Source: UBA917 sp964435085 (GTDB taxonomy: Bacteria; Patescibacteriota; Patescibacteriia; Patescibacteriales; Patescibacteriaceae). Taken from it: a stretch of DNA of 25,035 bases. Location: positions 1 through 25,035 of the forward strand of contig CAYSXQ010000015.1 in the NCBI GenBank assembly GCA_964435085.1, given 5' to 3'. The number at the start of each line of letters is the position of its first letter. The stretch's first letter is position 1. The position numbers were made by a program, and so were the translations under genes. Shown here one piece after another: positions 1 to 9,211 of the stretch. The notes beneath the pieces are model-generated. The model saw only the letters and a program-made list of their open reading frames with translations. It was not told the DNA's origin and ran no database searches.

Positions 1-1001
1 GTCGCAAAAATACTGCGCTTATATGAATCTAAGTTCTCTAGAGAAATGCCGGTACCACGAGCCACACAGAGCTGAGCATCATCAGCAATAAAGACTGGCA
101 CATCAGTCGTCCGATAAATCAATTGATCAATATTTCTTAGCAAGGCCGTCCCACCCGAAAGCACCATACCCTTATCCATGATATCCGCCGACAACTCAGG
201 CGGTGTCTGCGACAAAACATTCTTAATCGCACTGACAATCAATTCCAAGGAACTCTGCAGAGCTTCAGTCACGTCGTCAGAATTCACGATAATATTACGA
301 GGTAGCCCCGTCAAAATATCACGACCCTTAATTTCAAAAGTTAATTTATCTTCCAAATACAAAGCACTGCCAATGTTAATCTTAATATCTTCGGCAGTTC
401 GCTCACCAATCGAGAGATTGTACTTACGACGAATATGATCAGTGATTGCCGCATCAAATTTATTACCACCCACGCGCACTGAAGTCGCCACCACTACGCC
501 ACCGAGCGAGATAACCGCCATTTCCGCCGTACCACCACCAATATCCACAATCATGTGACCCGAAGCCGAGCCAATCGGAATATCCGCACCCACCGCCGCT
601 GCAATCGGTTCTTTGATGATATAAGCTGCCTTGGCTCCCGCTGCAATAGTAGCATCGATAACCGCCCGACGCTCCGTCGAAGTAATACCAGCCGGCACTG
701 CCACCATGACTTCCGGACGGAAAAGACGCATACCACCAAGCGCCTTGTTAATAAAGTACCTAAGCATCGCCTCAGTTGTATGGTAGTCAGCGATGACACC
801 GTCCTTCAGTGGCTTAATCGCCAAAATATTATCAGGCGTTCGACCTAACATATCTTTAGCTTCATTACCAACCGCAATAATTTTTTTATCAATTGTAGAA
901 ATAGCTACCACACTCGGCTCATTAATAATAATGCCCTTCTTTGGGACATAGACGAGCGTATAGGTCGTGCCTAGATCGATACCAATTCTTTTTATAAACA
1001 T
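1..1001 (-). CDS. mreB: MreB, actin-like rod-shape protein (3' end cut by window edge)
   Basis: MreB polymerises on ATP under the membrane and guides lateral cell-wall synthesis. Reading the minus strand from the ATG at 1001 gives 333 codons open to the window edge, close to the usual 335-345 residues, so only the last few residues should be missing. Visible motifs are the N-terminal phosphate-1 loop (IGIDLGTTYTLVY), the connecting stretch KEPIAAAVGA, phosphate-2 (VDIGGGTAEMAVISLGG) and the adenosine motif (MVLSGGTALLRNID). The start lies 3 bp from the stop of the DUF4012 gene, so it is the last visible gene of that operon. No mreC or mreD is seen, though they could lie beyond the left edge. 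Identification rests on clear family motifs. Confidence 0.95.
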   Translation of the reverse strand, partial: MFIKRIGIDLGTTYTLVYVPKKGIIINEPSVVAISTIDKKIIAVGNEAKDMLGRTPDNILAIKPLKDGVIADYHTTEAMLRYFINKALGGMRLFRPEVMVAVPAGITSTERRAVIDATIAAGAKAAYIIKEPIAAAVGADIPIGSASGHMIVDIGGGTAEMAVISLGGVVVATSVRVGGNKFDAAITDHIRRKYNLSIGERTAEDIKINIGSALYLEDKLTFEIKGRDILTGLPRNIIVNSDDVTEALQSSLELIVSAIKNVLSQTPPELSADIMDKGMVLSGGTALLRNIDQLIYRTTDVPVFIADDAQLCVARGTGISLENLDSYKRSIFA

Positions 1002-1004
1002 AGT

Positions 1005-2996
1005 TTAGTAAAACGACAAAGAAAAGTTCTTATCAAAATCCAAATCATCCTTCCAGGTTATTTCCTTACCAAGCAAATTTGCGTGTAAACTCTGAGGTGA
1101 AAAAGACTTAATTGCTTTAGCAAAATTTAATCTTACTCTTAAATCATTAATATTACTACCTGGCTGCTTCTGTATAGTCAGCTGATAATTACCAGCACGT
1201 ACTAACTGCCAAATATTATCAGGTAGCAAATAATCAAAAGACAAATGACCAATCTTACCCGGCTCAATTTCCAGCCAAGCACCAAAGTAAGTTTTACCAA
1301 GTTCTTCACCTACAGTCAAATCCTTCTCGCTACCAAAAAATCCTGCTGCCTTAATAAGTTTACTACCCTTTGGCACGAAGACTCGAGTATAGCTCTGATA
1401 TTTACCAGTCTTCCAAGTATAAGTCCCAGTATTAGCATAATTCACCACCACTCGCGCCATTAAACCCTGACTAGTCTCTTCAAGCTGATAACTAATATTA
1501 CGATTAATGACCGCATCAGTCTTCAGCGCCGCCAAATTAGCATCAACTACCAATAGATAATCATCATTAGTTTGCCGCACCGCTCCATCCCAGTTACTTG
1601 CCTGCAGGTAATTAGCCAACTCCTTATCATTAGCATAAACCAAGACATTTTTTCGATCTAAGTTATTCTTCAAAATATTTGTTATCTCTGGTCGCTTACT
1701 ATCAAGATTAGCAATCAGTCGCTCATACATCAACTTCGTAATCCGCCCAATATCCTCTTTACGATTCCAACTAGAAAGCCCCAAAGACCCGTAATCCTTT
1801 TCTGTGGTCGACTGCAAGAGTTCCAAGAAATTATCTTTAGTGTAGATGCGTTGATCAATCTTAATCGGACCAGTAATCTCCAAAAGATCAATAATCAAAT
1901 CAGGCACAATCGCCACCACAAAATCAAACTGGTCAGGACTTGCTGGTCTTGGTAATAGCTTATTCTCTTCCTTATAAAACCACGCCACCTTTTGTGCTGC
2001 TGTTGGCCAATCCGGTGACCAATTAGAATCACGGAAATACCAATTAGGCACTTTCAGATATTTAGCCAGTGGCGCTGGTGGAACTACCTTAAATTTATCT
2101 TTGACTGGCATATCCAAGTGATAAGAATCACTAGTGTTAAGCTTACTAATCTCGCCATTACTAACCTCCATCACTCCGTAACTACCAATAAAACCACCAG
2201 TCGGCCTAAGCTCATGCTTGTTTTGTAAAATAATCAACCAACGACTAGGACGGGGATAACCCATCGTACTAGGCAAAACTTGAGCATAGAAATTAGCTTC
2301 ATCAACTGCCTTAATAAAAACATCCAACTTCTCATTAATCAAATCCAAATCAATCTGCATCAACTTTAAAAATTCTGGAGCTTTCAAAGTGGCCAGCCTC
2401 GTCTTCACTTCAGCTAAGTCTTCCTTAGCCAGAGCTAATTGCGGCCTAGCCGCTACCACCCCTCGCCACAAAGCCGCCTTTTGCTTAGCATCTAGCTTAG
2501 TATAATTCGGCAAAGAATAGTCCGGCAAAACAGCTAACACCGACAGAGAACTAGCCGTCAATTGCGAAGCCGTCTTAGTCATAGCCAGCGCCGCCTCAAT
2601 CACCGTCTCTAAATCAGCCAATCGACCATGGAAATAAGGCGTATAAGCAATTGGCGTCCGTCTAATCTTCTGCGCATCAATCAAAGTCTGAGCAAATAAT
2701 GTTTCTGCCTGTGCTAAATTAGCCTGTGCCTCGACAAACTGTTCGTCTTGATAATTAACCATGCTCTGCTCGAGCTTAGTCTTAGCTAGGACCGCATTTT
2801 GATAAGCGTCACGAATGTGCGGCATAATAAACCACAAATTAATCAAAGCCGCTACTACCAACACTACCGCACACCAGATGGCAATCGTCACTGCCATCAT
2901 ACCCGGACTCATAGGCTTCCGCGCACGATGAACTTTAAGCTTAGTACCAAGCTCTTGATAATACTTATCTACTAGATTTTTTGGTTTTTTAAACAT
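1005..2996 (-). CDS. DUF4012 domain membrane-anchored protein
   Basis: This is a 663-residue protein of unknown function. A basic cytoplasmic N-terminus of about 32 residues is followed by one membrane segment (about 33-57), a helical region with heptad-like stretches (about 60-240), then the domain I recognise as DUF4012. The DUF4012 hallmark is the stretch at residues 257-274 containing LQNKHELRPTGGFIGSYG. The bulk is predicted to be extracytoplasmic. DUF4012 is frequent in Patescibacteria and Actinobacteria, often near envelope or polysaccharide genes, but no activity is established that I can name. It sits 17 bp after the second MacB-type permease and 3 bp before mreB, so it is probably cotranscribed with both. 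Role in envelope assembly is inferred from context only. Confidence 0.85.
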   Translation of the reverse strand: MFKKPKNLVDKYYQELGTKLKVHRARKPMSPGMMAVTIAIWCAVVLVVAALINLWFIMPHIRDAYQNAVLAKTKLEQSMVNYQDEQFVEAQANLAQAETLFAQTLIDAQKIRRTPIAYTPYFHGRLADLETVIEAALAMTKTASQLTASSLSVLAVLPDYSLPNYTKLDAKQKAALWRGVVAARPQLALAKEDLAEVKTRLATLKAPEFLKLMQIDLDLINEKLDVFIKAVDEANFYAQVLPSTMGYPRPSRWLIILQNKHELRPTGGFIGSYGVMEVSNGEISKLNTSDSYHLDMPVKDKFKVVPPAPLAKYLKVPNWYFRDSNWSPDWPTAAQKVAWFYKEENKLLPRPASPDQFDFVVAIVPDLIIDLLEITGPIKIDQRIYTKDNFLELLQSTTEKDYGSLGLSSWNRKEDIGRITKLMYERLIANLDSKRPEITNILKNNLDRKNVLVYANDKELANYLQASNWDGAVRQTNDDYLLVVDANLAALKTDAVINRNISYQLEETSQGLMARVVVNYANTGTYTWKTGKYQSYTRVFVPKGSKLIKAAGFFGSEKDLTVGEELGKTYFGAWLEIEPGKIGHLSFDYLLPDNIWQLVRAGNYQLTIQKQPGSNINDLRVRLNFAKAIKSFSPQSLHANLLGKEITWKDDLDFDKNFSLSFY

Positions 2997-3013
2997 AACT
3001 CGATATAGAAATA

Positions 3014-4279
3014 TTATTCACTACGCAATGCTTCAATCGGATCCAACTTCGCCGCTCGCCTAGCCGGATACAAGCCAAAGACTACTCCAAAAATTACCGA
3101 AAACAAAAAGGCTACCACAAAGGCCTTAAGCGGAATAATAAACTGCCAGGCTAGACCATAAGCAGTTGCGCCCACCGCGATCAACCAAGACAAGGCAATA
3201 CCAATGAGCGTGCCAACAATACCACCAATTAAAGTAATTAAAATTGATTCCAGCAAAAACTGCTGCATAATCTGATTGTAAGTAGCTCCCACCGCCTTAC
3301 GCAAGCCAATCTCTGCTGTTCGCTCAGACACAATCACATACATAATATTCATAATACCTACCCCACCCACCACCAGTGACACCACAACAATAGCAAGTAG
3401 CAGCAAAGTAATCGCTCCCGTCACCGTCTTCAAAGTATCAAGCGCCTCCGTCATCGTACTAGTGCGAAAATCATCACGTGCCTCGTCAGTAATATCATGA
3501 TTATTACGAATAATGTAGGTGGCCTCCGCGGCTGTGTCATCAGCCAAATTCTTATCAACCAACTGGTGCACTAACATCGTCACATAATCAACTCCCATCA
3601 ATCTCTTCTGTAAAGTTCTAATTGGCAAATAAACAAAGTCATCAAAATCAATAAACATCACCGCTCCTCTTGGCGCCATCACTCCAATCACCTCAAACTT
3701 CTCTCGTCTTATTTGAATATACTGACCAATCGGATCAGCGTCACCAAACAATTTTTCCGCCATCTTCTGACCCAAGACGGCTACTTGAGCTAGACTACGA
3801 TCATCAGCTTCTGTATAAAATCTTCCTCGACTAATCTTACTCGAATCAATTTCAACAAAGCTAGCGCTAACACCATAAACCAAGGCTCGTCTTAATTCAT
3901 TGCCATAAGCCACCTGCTCCTGACTAAACATCGAGGCATAAGCCGCTTTCACATTCTTAGACTGTGACACCGCATCCATATCATCTAATGTCAGGCTCGT
4001 CACTTGCACACCCTGCACAATAGCATTGGATGATTCTGACTGACCAGCATTACCCCGTTTAGCATTAGGCACTTTCACTTCAGTCTGAATAATATCAGTT
4101 CCAAAAGACTCCACTTGACCAAGCACCAAAGAATAAATACCTTCACCAGCCGAATAAACCACAATCACCGAAGCAATACCAATCACAATACCCAAAACAG
4201 TCAAAGCTGTTCGAGCCTTATTACTAATCATCGTTCGCAGTGCTAATGCTACTGCATGTAAAGCCGCTCTATTATTCAT
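3014..4279 (-). CDS. MacB/FtsX-type ABC transporter permease (second of two)
   Basis: 421-residue permease with the MacB layout: a membrane helix near the N-terminus (TVLGIVIGIASVIVVYSAG), a large extracytoplasmic MacB_PCD domain (about 45-270), and a C-terminal FtsX domain with three helices including VGGVGIMNIMYVIVSERTAEIG. It ends in the typical LYPARRAAKLDPIEALRSE. I chose the ATG at 4279 over a TTG at 4294. It overlaps the preceding permease by 8 nt in the sequence ATGAATAA, which suggests translational coupling. It is a paralogue of that permease, so the two probably form a heterodimer with the single ATPase encoded upstream. The substrate is unknown; MacB relatives move lipoproteins, peptides or lipids across or out of the membrane. 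Confidence 0.88.
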   Translation of the reverse strand: MNNRAALHAVALALRTMISNKARTALTVLGIVIGIASVIVVYSAGEGIYSLVLGQVESFGTDIIQTEVKVPNAKRGNAGQSESSNAIVQGVQVTSLTLDDMDAVSQSKNVKAAYASMFSQEQVAYGNELRRALVYGVSASFVEIDSSKISRGRFYTEADDRSLAQVAVLGQKMAEKLFGDADPIGQYIQIRREKFEVIGVMAPRGAVMFIDFDDFVYLPIRTLQKRLMGVDYVTMLVHQLVDKNLADDTAAEATYIIRNNHDITDEARDDFRTSTMTEALDTLKTVTGAITLLLLAIVVVSLVVGGVGIMNIMYVIVSERTAEIGLRKAVGATYNQIMQQFLLESILITLIGGIVGTLIGIALSWLIAVGATAYGLAWQFIIPLKAFVVAFLFSVIFGVVFGLYPARRAAKLDPIEALRSE

Positions 4280-5534
4280 AACGTAAAGCCTCAATTGGGC
4301 TTAGTCGACTCGCTTTGCGGGCCGGATAAAGTCCAAAAATTAAACCCACACTGACCGACACTGTCACCGCCAAAACTATCGACCACATTGAAATTGTAAA
4401 ATCCCAATCATAACCGAGGTATCTCGCCCCCAAAGCAATTATCAACGAGATCAATTCACCCAAGATAATACCAATAATACCACCACTAACCGTAATACTA
4501 GCTGACTCTATCAAGAACTGCAGAATAATATCCTTACTGCTAGCACCAAGTGCCTTACGTAGACCAATTTCACGAGTCCGACTAGTCACTCGCACCAACA
4601 TGATATTCATAATACCTACACCACCCACCAACAAAGATAAAGACGCCATCGCTGCCAAGAAAAATCGCAAAGCATTAGTAATATTAGTTAATAGATCCAA
4701 AGCTGCAGCTGCACTACGAACCGAAAAATCATCGCTCTCGCCACTTTGATCACGAATATCATGACGATCACGTAAAACAACTCTAATCCCTTCCATCGTT
4801 TCTTCTAAATATTTCTCATCATCAATTTTAATACGAACAATGGCTAAATTATTCACACCTGCCACTAATCGCTGCATAGTTTTAGCTGGAATAATAATTT
4901 GATTGTCATTGTCCTGAAAAGCCACCGTCCCGCGCTTCGCTACCGTACCAATCACCTCATAATTTTGATTCTTGATCTTGATAATCTGACCGATTGGATT
5001 AGTTTGATTAAAAATCTCGTTCTTGGCAGTGTCACCAATTACTGCCACCTTAGCCATGCCTCGCTCCTCTGCTTCAGTAAAGAAGCGACCAGTAGCAATT
5101 TCCATACCTTCAACAGTCAAATAATCAACGGTTACGCCGTTGAGATTAGGGCTGTACTGCTCACCATTCCAGGTGACATTAGCCGTACCACGCACATAGC
5201 CACCCACGGCTGTCACATGTGGCAAAGTATTATTATTCTTTAGTGCCTCGGCATCGTCATAAGTTAAGGTCGTCACATTAACTCCATAAACAGCTGCTGG
5301 CGGACCTTTTTCTTCTGATTTACCAGGAGTAATACCAATAACATTAGAACCCAAACTCTTCACCTGACCCAATATCAAACTCTGCGCACCATTACCAATA
5401 CCCACAATGACAATCACCGCCGCTACACCAATAATGACGCCGAGCATCGTCAAAAAACTGCTCTTTTTATTATGAGTCAGGCTCTTAAAAGAGCTTACTA
5501 TTAAATTAGCGAAAAAGTTATAAACCTGAGGCAT
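4272..5534 (-). CDS. MacB/FtsX-type ABC transporter permease (first of two)
   Basis: 420-residue permease of the MacB/FtsX family. The first membrane helix lies about residues 27-50 (LTMLGVIIGVAAVIVIVGIG), followed by a MacB_PCD extracytoplasmic domain and then a C-terminal FtsX domain containing LLVGGVGIMNIMLVRVTSRTREIGLRKA and the terminal LYPARKASRLSPIEALRYE. The ATG start at 5534 is 18 bp beyond the stop of the ATPase gene. It aligns along its length with the next permease, consistent with a tandem duplication. Unlike canonical MacB it carries no fused ATPase domain; that function is supplied by the separate ATPase gene. Substrate not deducible. Confidence 0.88.
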   Translation of the reverse strand: MPQVYNFFANLIVSSFKSLTHNKKSSFLTMLGVIIGVAAVIVIVGIGNGAQSLILGQVKSLGSNVIGITPGKSEEKGPPAAVYGVNVTTLTYDDAEALKNNNTLPHVTAVGGYVRGTANVTWNGEQYSPNLNGVTVDYLTVEGMEIATGRFFTEAEERGMAKVAVIGDTAKNEIFNQTNPIGQIIKIKNQNYEVIGTVAKRGTVAFQDNDNQIIIPAKTMQRLVAGVNNLAIVRIKIDDEKYLEETMEGIRVVLRDRHDIRDQSGESDDFSVRSAAAALDLLTNITNALRFFLAAMASLSLLVGGVGIMNIMLVRVTSRTREIGLRKALGASSKDIILQFLIESASITVSGGIIGIILGELISLIIALGARYLGYDWDFTISMWSIVLAVTVSVSVGLIFGLYPARKASRLSPIEALRYE

Positions 5535-5552
5535 CAGCGTGGCTAATTTAAA

Positions 5553-6272
5553 TTATTTTAATAATTCCTCGCCAGTCGCAATCCTTCGGTGTTTCACCAG
5601 TTGATCATCAACCAGTTCACCATCACGAATCTTCAAAATTCTCTTAGCATGCTCTGAGGTAAAGGTCTCATGAGTAACCAAAATAATAGTATTTCCGGCT
5701 TCATTCAAATCTTGCAAAATCTTCATAACAGCAAGACCTGACTTTGAGTCAAGGTTACCAGTCGGTTCATCAGCAAAGATAATCGACGGTTCATTAACCA
5801 AGGCCCGAGCAATCGCTACTCTTTGCTTCTCACCACCGGAGATTTGATTAGTATAGTAATCTAAGCGATGCGATAGACCAACTCGCTCCAAAACATCGCG
5901 AGCTACCTTCTCTGGATTATTTATCTTCTTACGACTATAGAGTAGCGGCAACATGACATTTTCTAAGACGCTAGTACGTGGCAATAGATTGAAAGACTGA
6001 AAAACAAAACCAATCTTCTCATTACGCATCCGTGCTAGTTCCAAATCATCAAGCTCTGTGACGTTTTCATTCTCAAAAAGATAGGTACCTGAAGTGGCTC
6101 GATCCAAAAAACCCAAAATATGCATCAGAGTTGATTTACCAGAACCAGAAGGACCCATAATTGAAATAAACTCACCTGGCAAAATACTAAAACTAACGCC
6201 ATGCAGCACCTGAGTCACCACCTCGTCAGTAGTAAAAGATTTTTTTAATTTTTTGACTTCAATTAAGCTCAT
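5553..6272 (-). CDS. ABC transporter ATPase, MacB/LolD type
   Basis: 239-residue nucleotide-binding subunit that would power the two adjacent permeases. Walker A is GPSGSGKS (residues 40-47), the Q-loop lies in FVFQSFNLLPRTS (about 89-101), the signature is SGGEKQR (145-151), Walker B is IIFADE (164-169) followed by PTGNLDS, and the switch histidine is in VTHE (H201). All catalytic residues look intact. The sequence belongs to the LolD/MacB/FtsE class, which drives mechanotransmission rather than ordinary substrate channelling. The start abuts the adaptor gene stop with no spacer, so the adaptor, ATPase and permeases look like one transcript. Confidence 0.93.
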   Translation of the reverse strand: MSLIEVKKLKKSFTTDEVVTQVLHGVSFSILPGEFISIMGPSGSGKSTLMHILGFLDRATSGTYLFENENVTELDDLELARMRNEKIGFVFQSFNLLPRTSVLENVMLPLLYSRKKINNPEKVARDVLERVGLSHRLDYYTNQISGGEKQRVAIARALVNEPSIIFADEPTGNLDSKSGLAVMKILQDLNEAGNTIILVTHETFTSEHAKRILKIRDGELVDDQLVKHRRIATGEELLK

Positions 6273-8072
6273 TTATTTAGTAGTACTCTTAGTAGAAGTG
6301 ATAACCTCTTCGCCGCTAGCAATACCAGAGATAACCTCAACTAAACCATTGTCGCCACTCATACCTAGCTGCACTTGATTCTCTTTTACAACTTGATCTT
6401 TTAAAGTTTTAACAATCTTTATATTAGCTTGCTCTATCACCGCTCGTGCTGGAATCATTACGATATTCTGACGACTATCAGTTATAATCTTAGCCGTTGC
6501 TGTCATACCAGACTTAATCTCTCTTTCACCGCTAGGCGTAAAGCTAATCTTCACCTTATAGTAAGTCACACCCTGAATAATAGTCTCAGCCGGCTCAACA
6601 AAATTAACCAAAGCCTCAAATTCCACGTCCTCACCAAAGGCATCTAGATAAACAGAAGCCTTATTACCAATTTTAACCTTAGCAATATCTGTTTCTGACA
6701 CATCAATCTCAATCGAAAAATTATTATTAGCAATCATTCCGATTACCGCTTGACCAGGCACCGCTTGCTCACCAGCTTGATAGGCAATCTTAGTAATCAC
6801 ACCGTCATTAGGAGCAATAATACGATTATTACTGATTTGATTATTAATCAAATCAACATTAGCCTCTGCTTGTCGCACCTGACCCTGCTCCAACATCACA
6901 TCCTCTACTCTAGCCTTAGCTAAAGTTTTATTTAACTGAGCCTTAGCTACCGACAAACGAGACTGTGCAGCTGACATCAATTGTTCACGATTAGACAAGG
7001 CATTAGTAAGAGCATTAGCTGTTTTAGTAATAGCCTCATCCAAAGCCGCACTAGCCGCATTAACGTTAGTTTCATAAGCTATCACCGCATCATCCCAAGC
7101 TTGCTTATTAGTTTCCAAGGTAGTAATCGCGGCACTGACAGCTGTTTGCTGAGCGCTGATAGTCGCCTTAGCCGCATCTATCTCTGTCTGTGTAAAGCTA
7201 GGTGAATCAATACTAGACTCTAAAGCCGAGAAACAATAAGTCAAAGCTCGCAAACTTTCGTTTAGAGCACTGATGGCGCGCTGGTAATTTACTTCAGTAT
7301 TAGCCGTAGTAGGAGCCTCGCTCTGAGCAAGGCTCAACAAATTCTTTGCTGAATTATAAGTAGTATTTGTCAAAGTTAAATAACTACTGTTTTTCTTACT
7401 AAAGCTACCGGAAATATTAACATCTAAAAGATAGCGATTAACCGCATCAAGACCGGTACTAGCCACTGGTAATTTATTTTGCAAACTAGTAATCAAAGAA
7501 TTTTGTTTATTATCAATCGCTTTCTGATAAGTCTTCTTAGCATTATCTAGAGCGGTTCGCGCCTGGCTAACTGCCTTAGAACTAGAGTTGTTAATATTTT
7601 GACTATCTTTTTCGGCTTGATTTACAGCCTCCTGAGTTTTAACATCAGTCGTCTCTAAATCCTTCAAAGCTGATTCATAATTAGCCTGAGCCACTGCCTT
7701 GTCTTCAGCGCTTGCTCCTGATACCAATTTAGACAATTGAGCACGAGCAATTGAAAGTCTAGCCTGAGCCTCTTTTAGCTTAATTAACAAATCGCTCTTA
7801 TCCAGCTCAGCAAGAACCGTTCCACCAGTCACCGTATCACCAATTTTAACATTGACTACAGCAATTCTGCCGGCAGCTGCAAAGTTCAAATCCAATTCTT
7901 TCTCTGGCTTAATCGTACCAGTTTCAGAAACAGTCTGTGTCAAATCACCCATTAAAGCAGTTGCCGTATTGTATTCAACCTTTGGCTTACCATTGAGACT
8001 TGCTATCACAATACCGCCAACAATTAGTACAGCAACAATAGCCCAAATAATAATTTTCTTTCTTTTTGTCAT
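6273..8072 (-). CDS. MacA/HlyD-family membrane-fusion adaptor with an unusually long hairpin
   Basis: 599-residue periplasmic-adaptor-like protein. A basic N-terminus and one membrane helix (about 6-25) anchor it. The first half-lipoyl motif lies about 68-92 (GRIAVVNVKIGDTV), the second about 415-445 (IIAPNDGVITKIAYQAGEQ), then a beta-barrel and membrane-proximal domain follow to the end. Between the lipoyl halves lie about 320 residues rich in Ala, Gln, Ser and Thr and mostly helical. MacA itself is about 370 residues in total, so the insertion makes this hairpin far longer than usual. No TolC-like gene is present, which fits a cell without a classical outer membrane. It is followed directly by the ABC ATPase. 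The adaptor family is clear; the cargo is unknown. Confidence 0.85.
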   Translation of the reverse strand: MTKRKKIIIWAIVAVLIVGGIVIASLNGKPKVEYNTATALMGDLTQTVSETGTIKPEKELDLNFAAAGRIAVVNVKIGDTVTGGTVLAELDKSDLLIKLKEAQARLSIARAQLSKLVSGASAEDKAVAQANYESALKDLETTDVKTQEAVNQAEKDSQNINNSSSKAVSQARTALDNAKKTYQKAIDNKQNSLITSLQNKLPVASTGLDAVNRYLLDVNISGSFSKKNSSYLTLTNTTYNSAKNLLSLAQSEAPTTANTEVNYQRAISALNESLRALTYCFSALESSIDSPSFTQTEIDAAKATISAQQTAVSAAITTLETNKQAWDDAVIAYETNVNAASAALDEAITKTANALTNALSNREQLMSAAQSRLSVAKAQLNKTLAKARVEDVMLEQGQVRQAEANVDLINNQISNNRIIAPNDGVITKIAYQAGEQAVPGQAVIGMIANNNFSIEIDVSETDIAKVKIGNKASVYLDAFGEDVEFEALVNFVEPAETIIQGVTYYKVKISFTPSGEREIKSGMTATAKIITDSRQNIVMIPARAVIEQANIKIVKTLKDQVVKENQVQLGMSGDNGLVEVISGIASGEEVITSTKSTTK

Positions 8073-8091
8073 ATTTTCTTTATTTATAAAT

Positions 8092-8102
8092 AATATAGCA
8101 CA
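8092..8102 (-). promoter_or_regulatory. Extended -10 promoter for the adaptor/ABC/DUF4012/mreB operon
   Basis: On the minus strand the gap between murB and the adaptor gene reads TGTGCTATATT, an extended -10 (TGn plus TATATT at 8097-8092). The predicted start is about 8085, leaving a leader of roughly 13 nt before the ATG at 8072. No good -35 is visible. The same string with one base changed (TGTGCTATAAT) stands before the gene at 14633. Inferred from sequence only. Confidence 0.45.
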
Positions 8103-8114
8103 GAAATCGGTAAA

Positions 8115-9208
8115 TTAGAAACCAAGCAAATAAATTTCTTCCACCAAGTCCAAACCAAATTCTTGCCTAACTTTATCTTTAATTAATTTAATTAGTTCAA
8201 GCACATCACTAGCACTAGCCTCCTGATTATTAACAATCACATTGGCGTGATGCTTACTAATACTAGCTCCTCCACAAACAAAACCTTTCAAAGCCAAGCT
8301 CTCTACCAATGTGCCGGCTGCCAATTTACCACCCTTAGTAGCTCCGGCTCTAATCAATGACTCTATTGCCTCAGAAGCTTCTGTCAGATCACTGACAAGC
8401 AAATTTTTAAATACTGAGCCAGCACTAGCTTCTGGCGGTAATTTAGCTTGTCTTTGAGCAATAATAGCTACGCTCTCCGCCAGCAAAGCTTCACTACTGG
8501 CACCTGTCAGACCAAAAGCTGCTCGCCAAATTATTTTCCCAGCATCTAGCTTAAAGCCACTGCTGCGATAATTAAAATCGCAAAATTGCTTATCCAAACG
8601 CCCAAATTGACCATTTTCCACATCGTAATACTCTACCCAGAGTATATTATCCTTTACTTCACCGCCATAAGCTCCAGCATTACCTCGCACCGCCCCACCA
8701 ACCGTACCAGGAATACCCGAGGCCCAAACTAGACCAGCCAAAGACCCTTCAATACTAGCTGTTACTAATTTTTCTAAAGCGAGACCAGCTCCAGCTATCA
8801 TAACCCCATCTAAAACCGATAACTCATCATTAAGCAAATGGATAACTAAGCCCTTATAACCCTTATCATTAATTAATAAATTACTACCACCGCCTAGGAC
8901 AAAATAAGGCAATTGCTGACGCTTAGCCCAATCCACCGCCTCCACTAACTCTTCTTTCGAGGTAACTTCCACAAAATAACTAGCCGGACCGCCAATTTTG
9001 AAAGTCGTATAAGGAGCCAAANNNNNNNNNNNNNNNNNNNNNNNNNNNNNNNNNNNNNNNNNNNNNNNNNNNNNNNNNNNNNNNNNNNNNNNNNNNNNNN
9101 NNNNNNNNNNNNNNNNNNNNNTTCCACAAAATAACTAGCCGGACCGCCAATTTTGAAAGTCGTATAAGGAGCCAAAATAATACTTTCTTGTATTTTTTGT
9201 TGGAACAT
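8115..9208 (-). CDS. murB: MurB, UDP-N-acetylenolpyruvoylglucosamine reductase (interrupted by scaffold gap)
   Basis: MurB is the cytoplasmic FAD enzyme that reduces UDP-GlcNAc-enolpyruvate to UDP-MurNAc with NADPH. The gene is broken only by 100 Ns (9022-9121) flanked by identical 55-bp ends. Deleting one copy plus the Ns (155 bp) leaves 939 bp, an exact 312-codon gene starting at the ATG at 9208 (MFQQKIQESIILAPYTT). Visible motifs are LAPYTTFKIGGPA, the FAD-binding VLGGGSNLLI, GTVGGAVRGNAGAYGGEV, YRSSGFK, the catalytic-serine stretch ASAGSVFKN, and the C-terminal glutamate in VEEIYLL. Spacing of the last two suits a type II (short) MurB. It has its own candidate promoter upstream inside the inverted-repeat element. 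The break is an assembly artefact, not a pseudogene. Confidence 0.92.
8967..9021. repeat. 55-bp duplicated contig end, left copy
   Basis: Positions 8967-9021 are identical over all 55 bases, in direct orientation, to 9122-9176. The copies abut the two edges of the N run. Both encode the same MurB residues (about LAPYTTF to SYFVE) in the same frame. This is the expected signature of two contigs that overlap but were joined by a scaffolder instead of being merged. Confidence 0.95.
9022..9121. other. Assembly gap of exactly 100 N
   Basis: One hundred Ns, a conventional placeholder for a gap of unknown size. Because the flanks overlap by 55 bp and the merged frame is intact, the true gap length is probably minus 55, so no sequence is missing. 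Confidence 0.97.
9122..9176. repeat. 55-bp duplicated contig end, right copy
   Basis: Second copy of the 55-bp sequence at 8967-9021, directly after the N run. It holds the same part of murB and continues upstream into the true N-terminus of the gene (ATG at 9208). Confidence 0.95.
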
Positions 9209-9211
9209 CGA

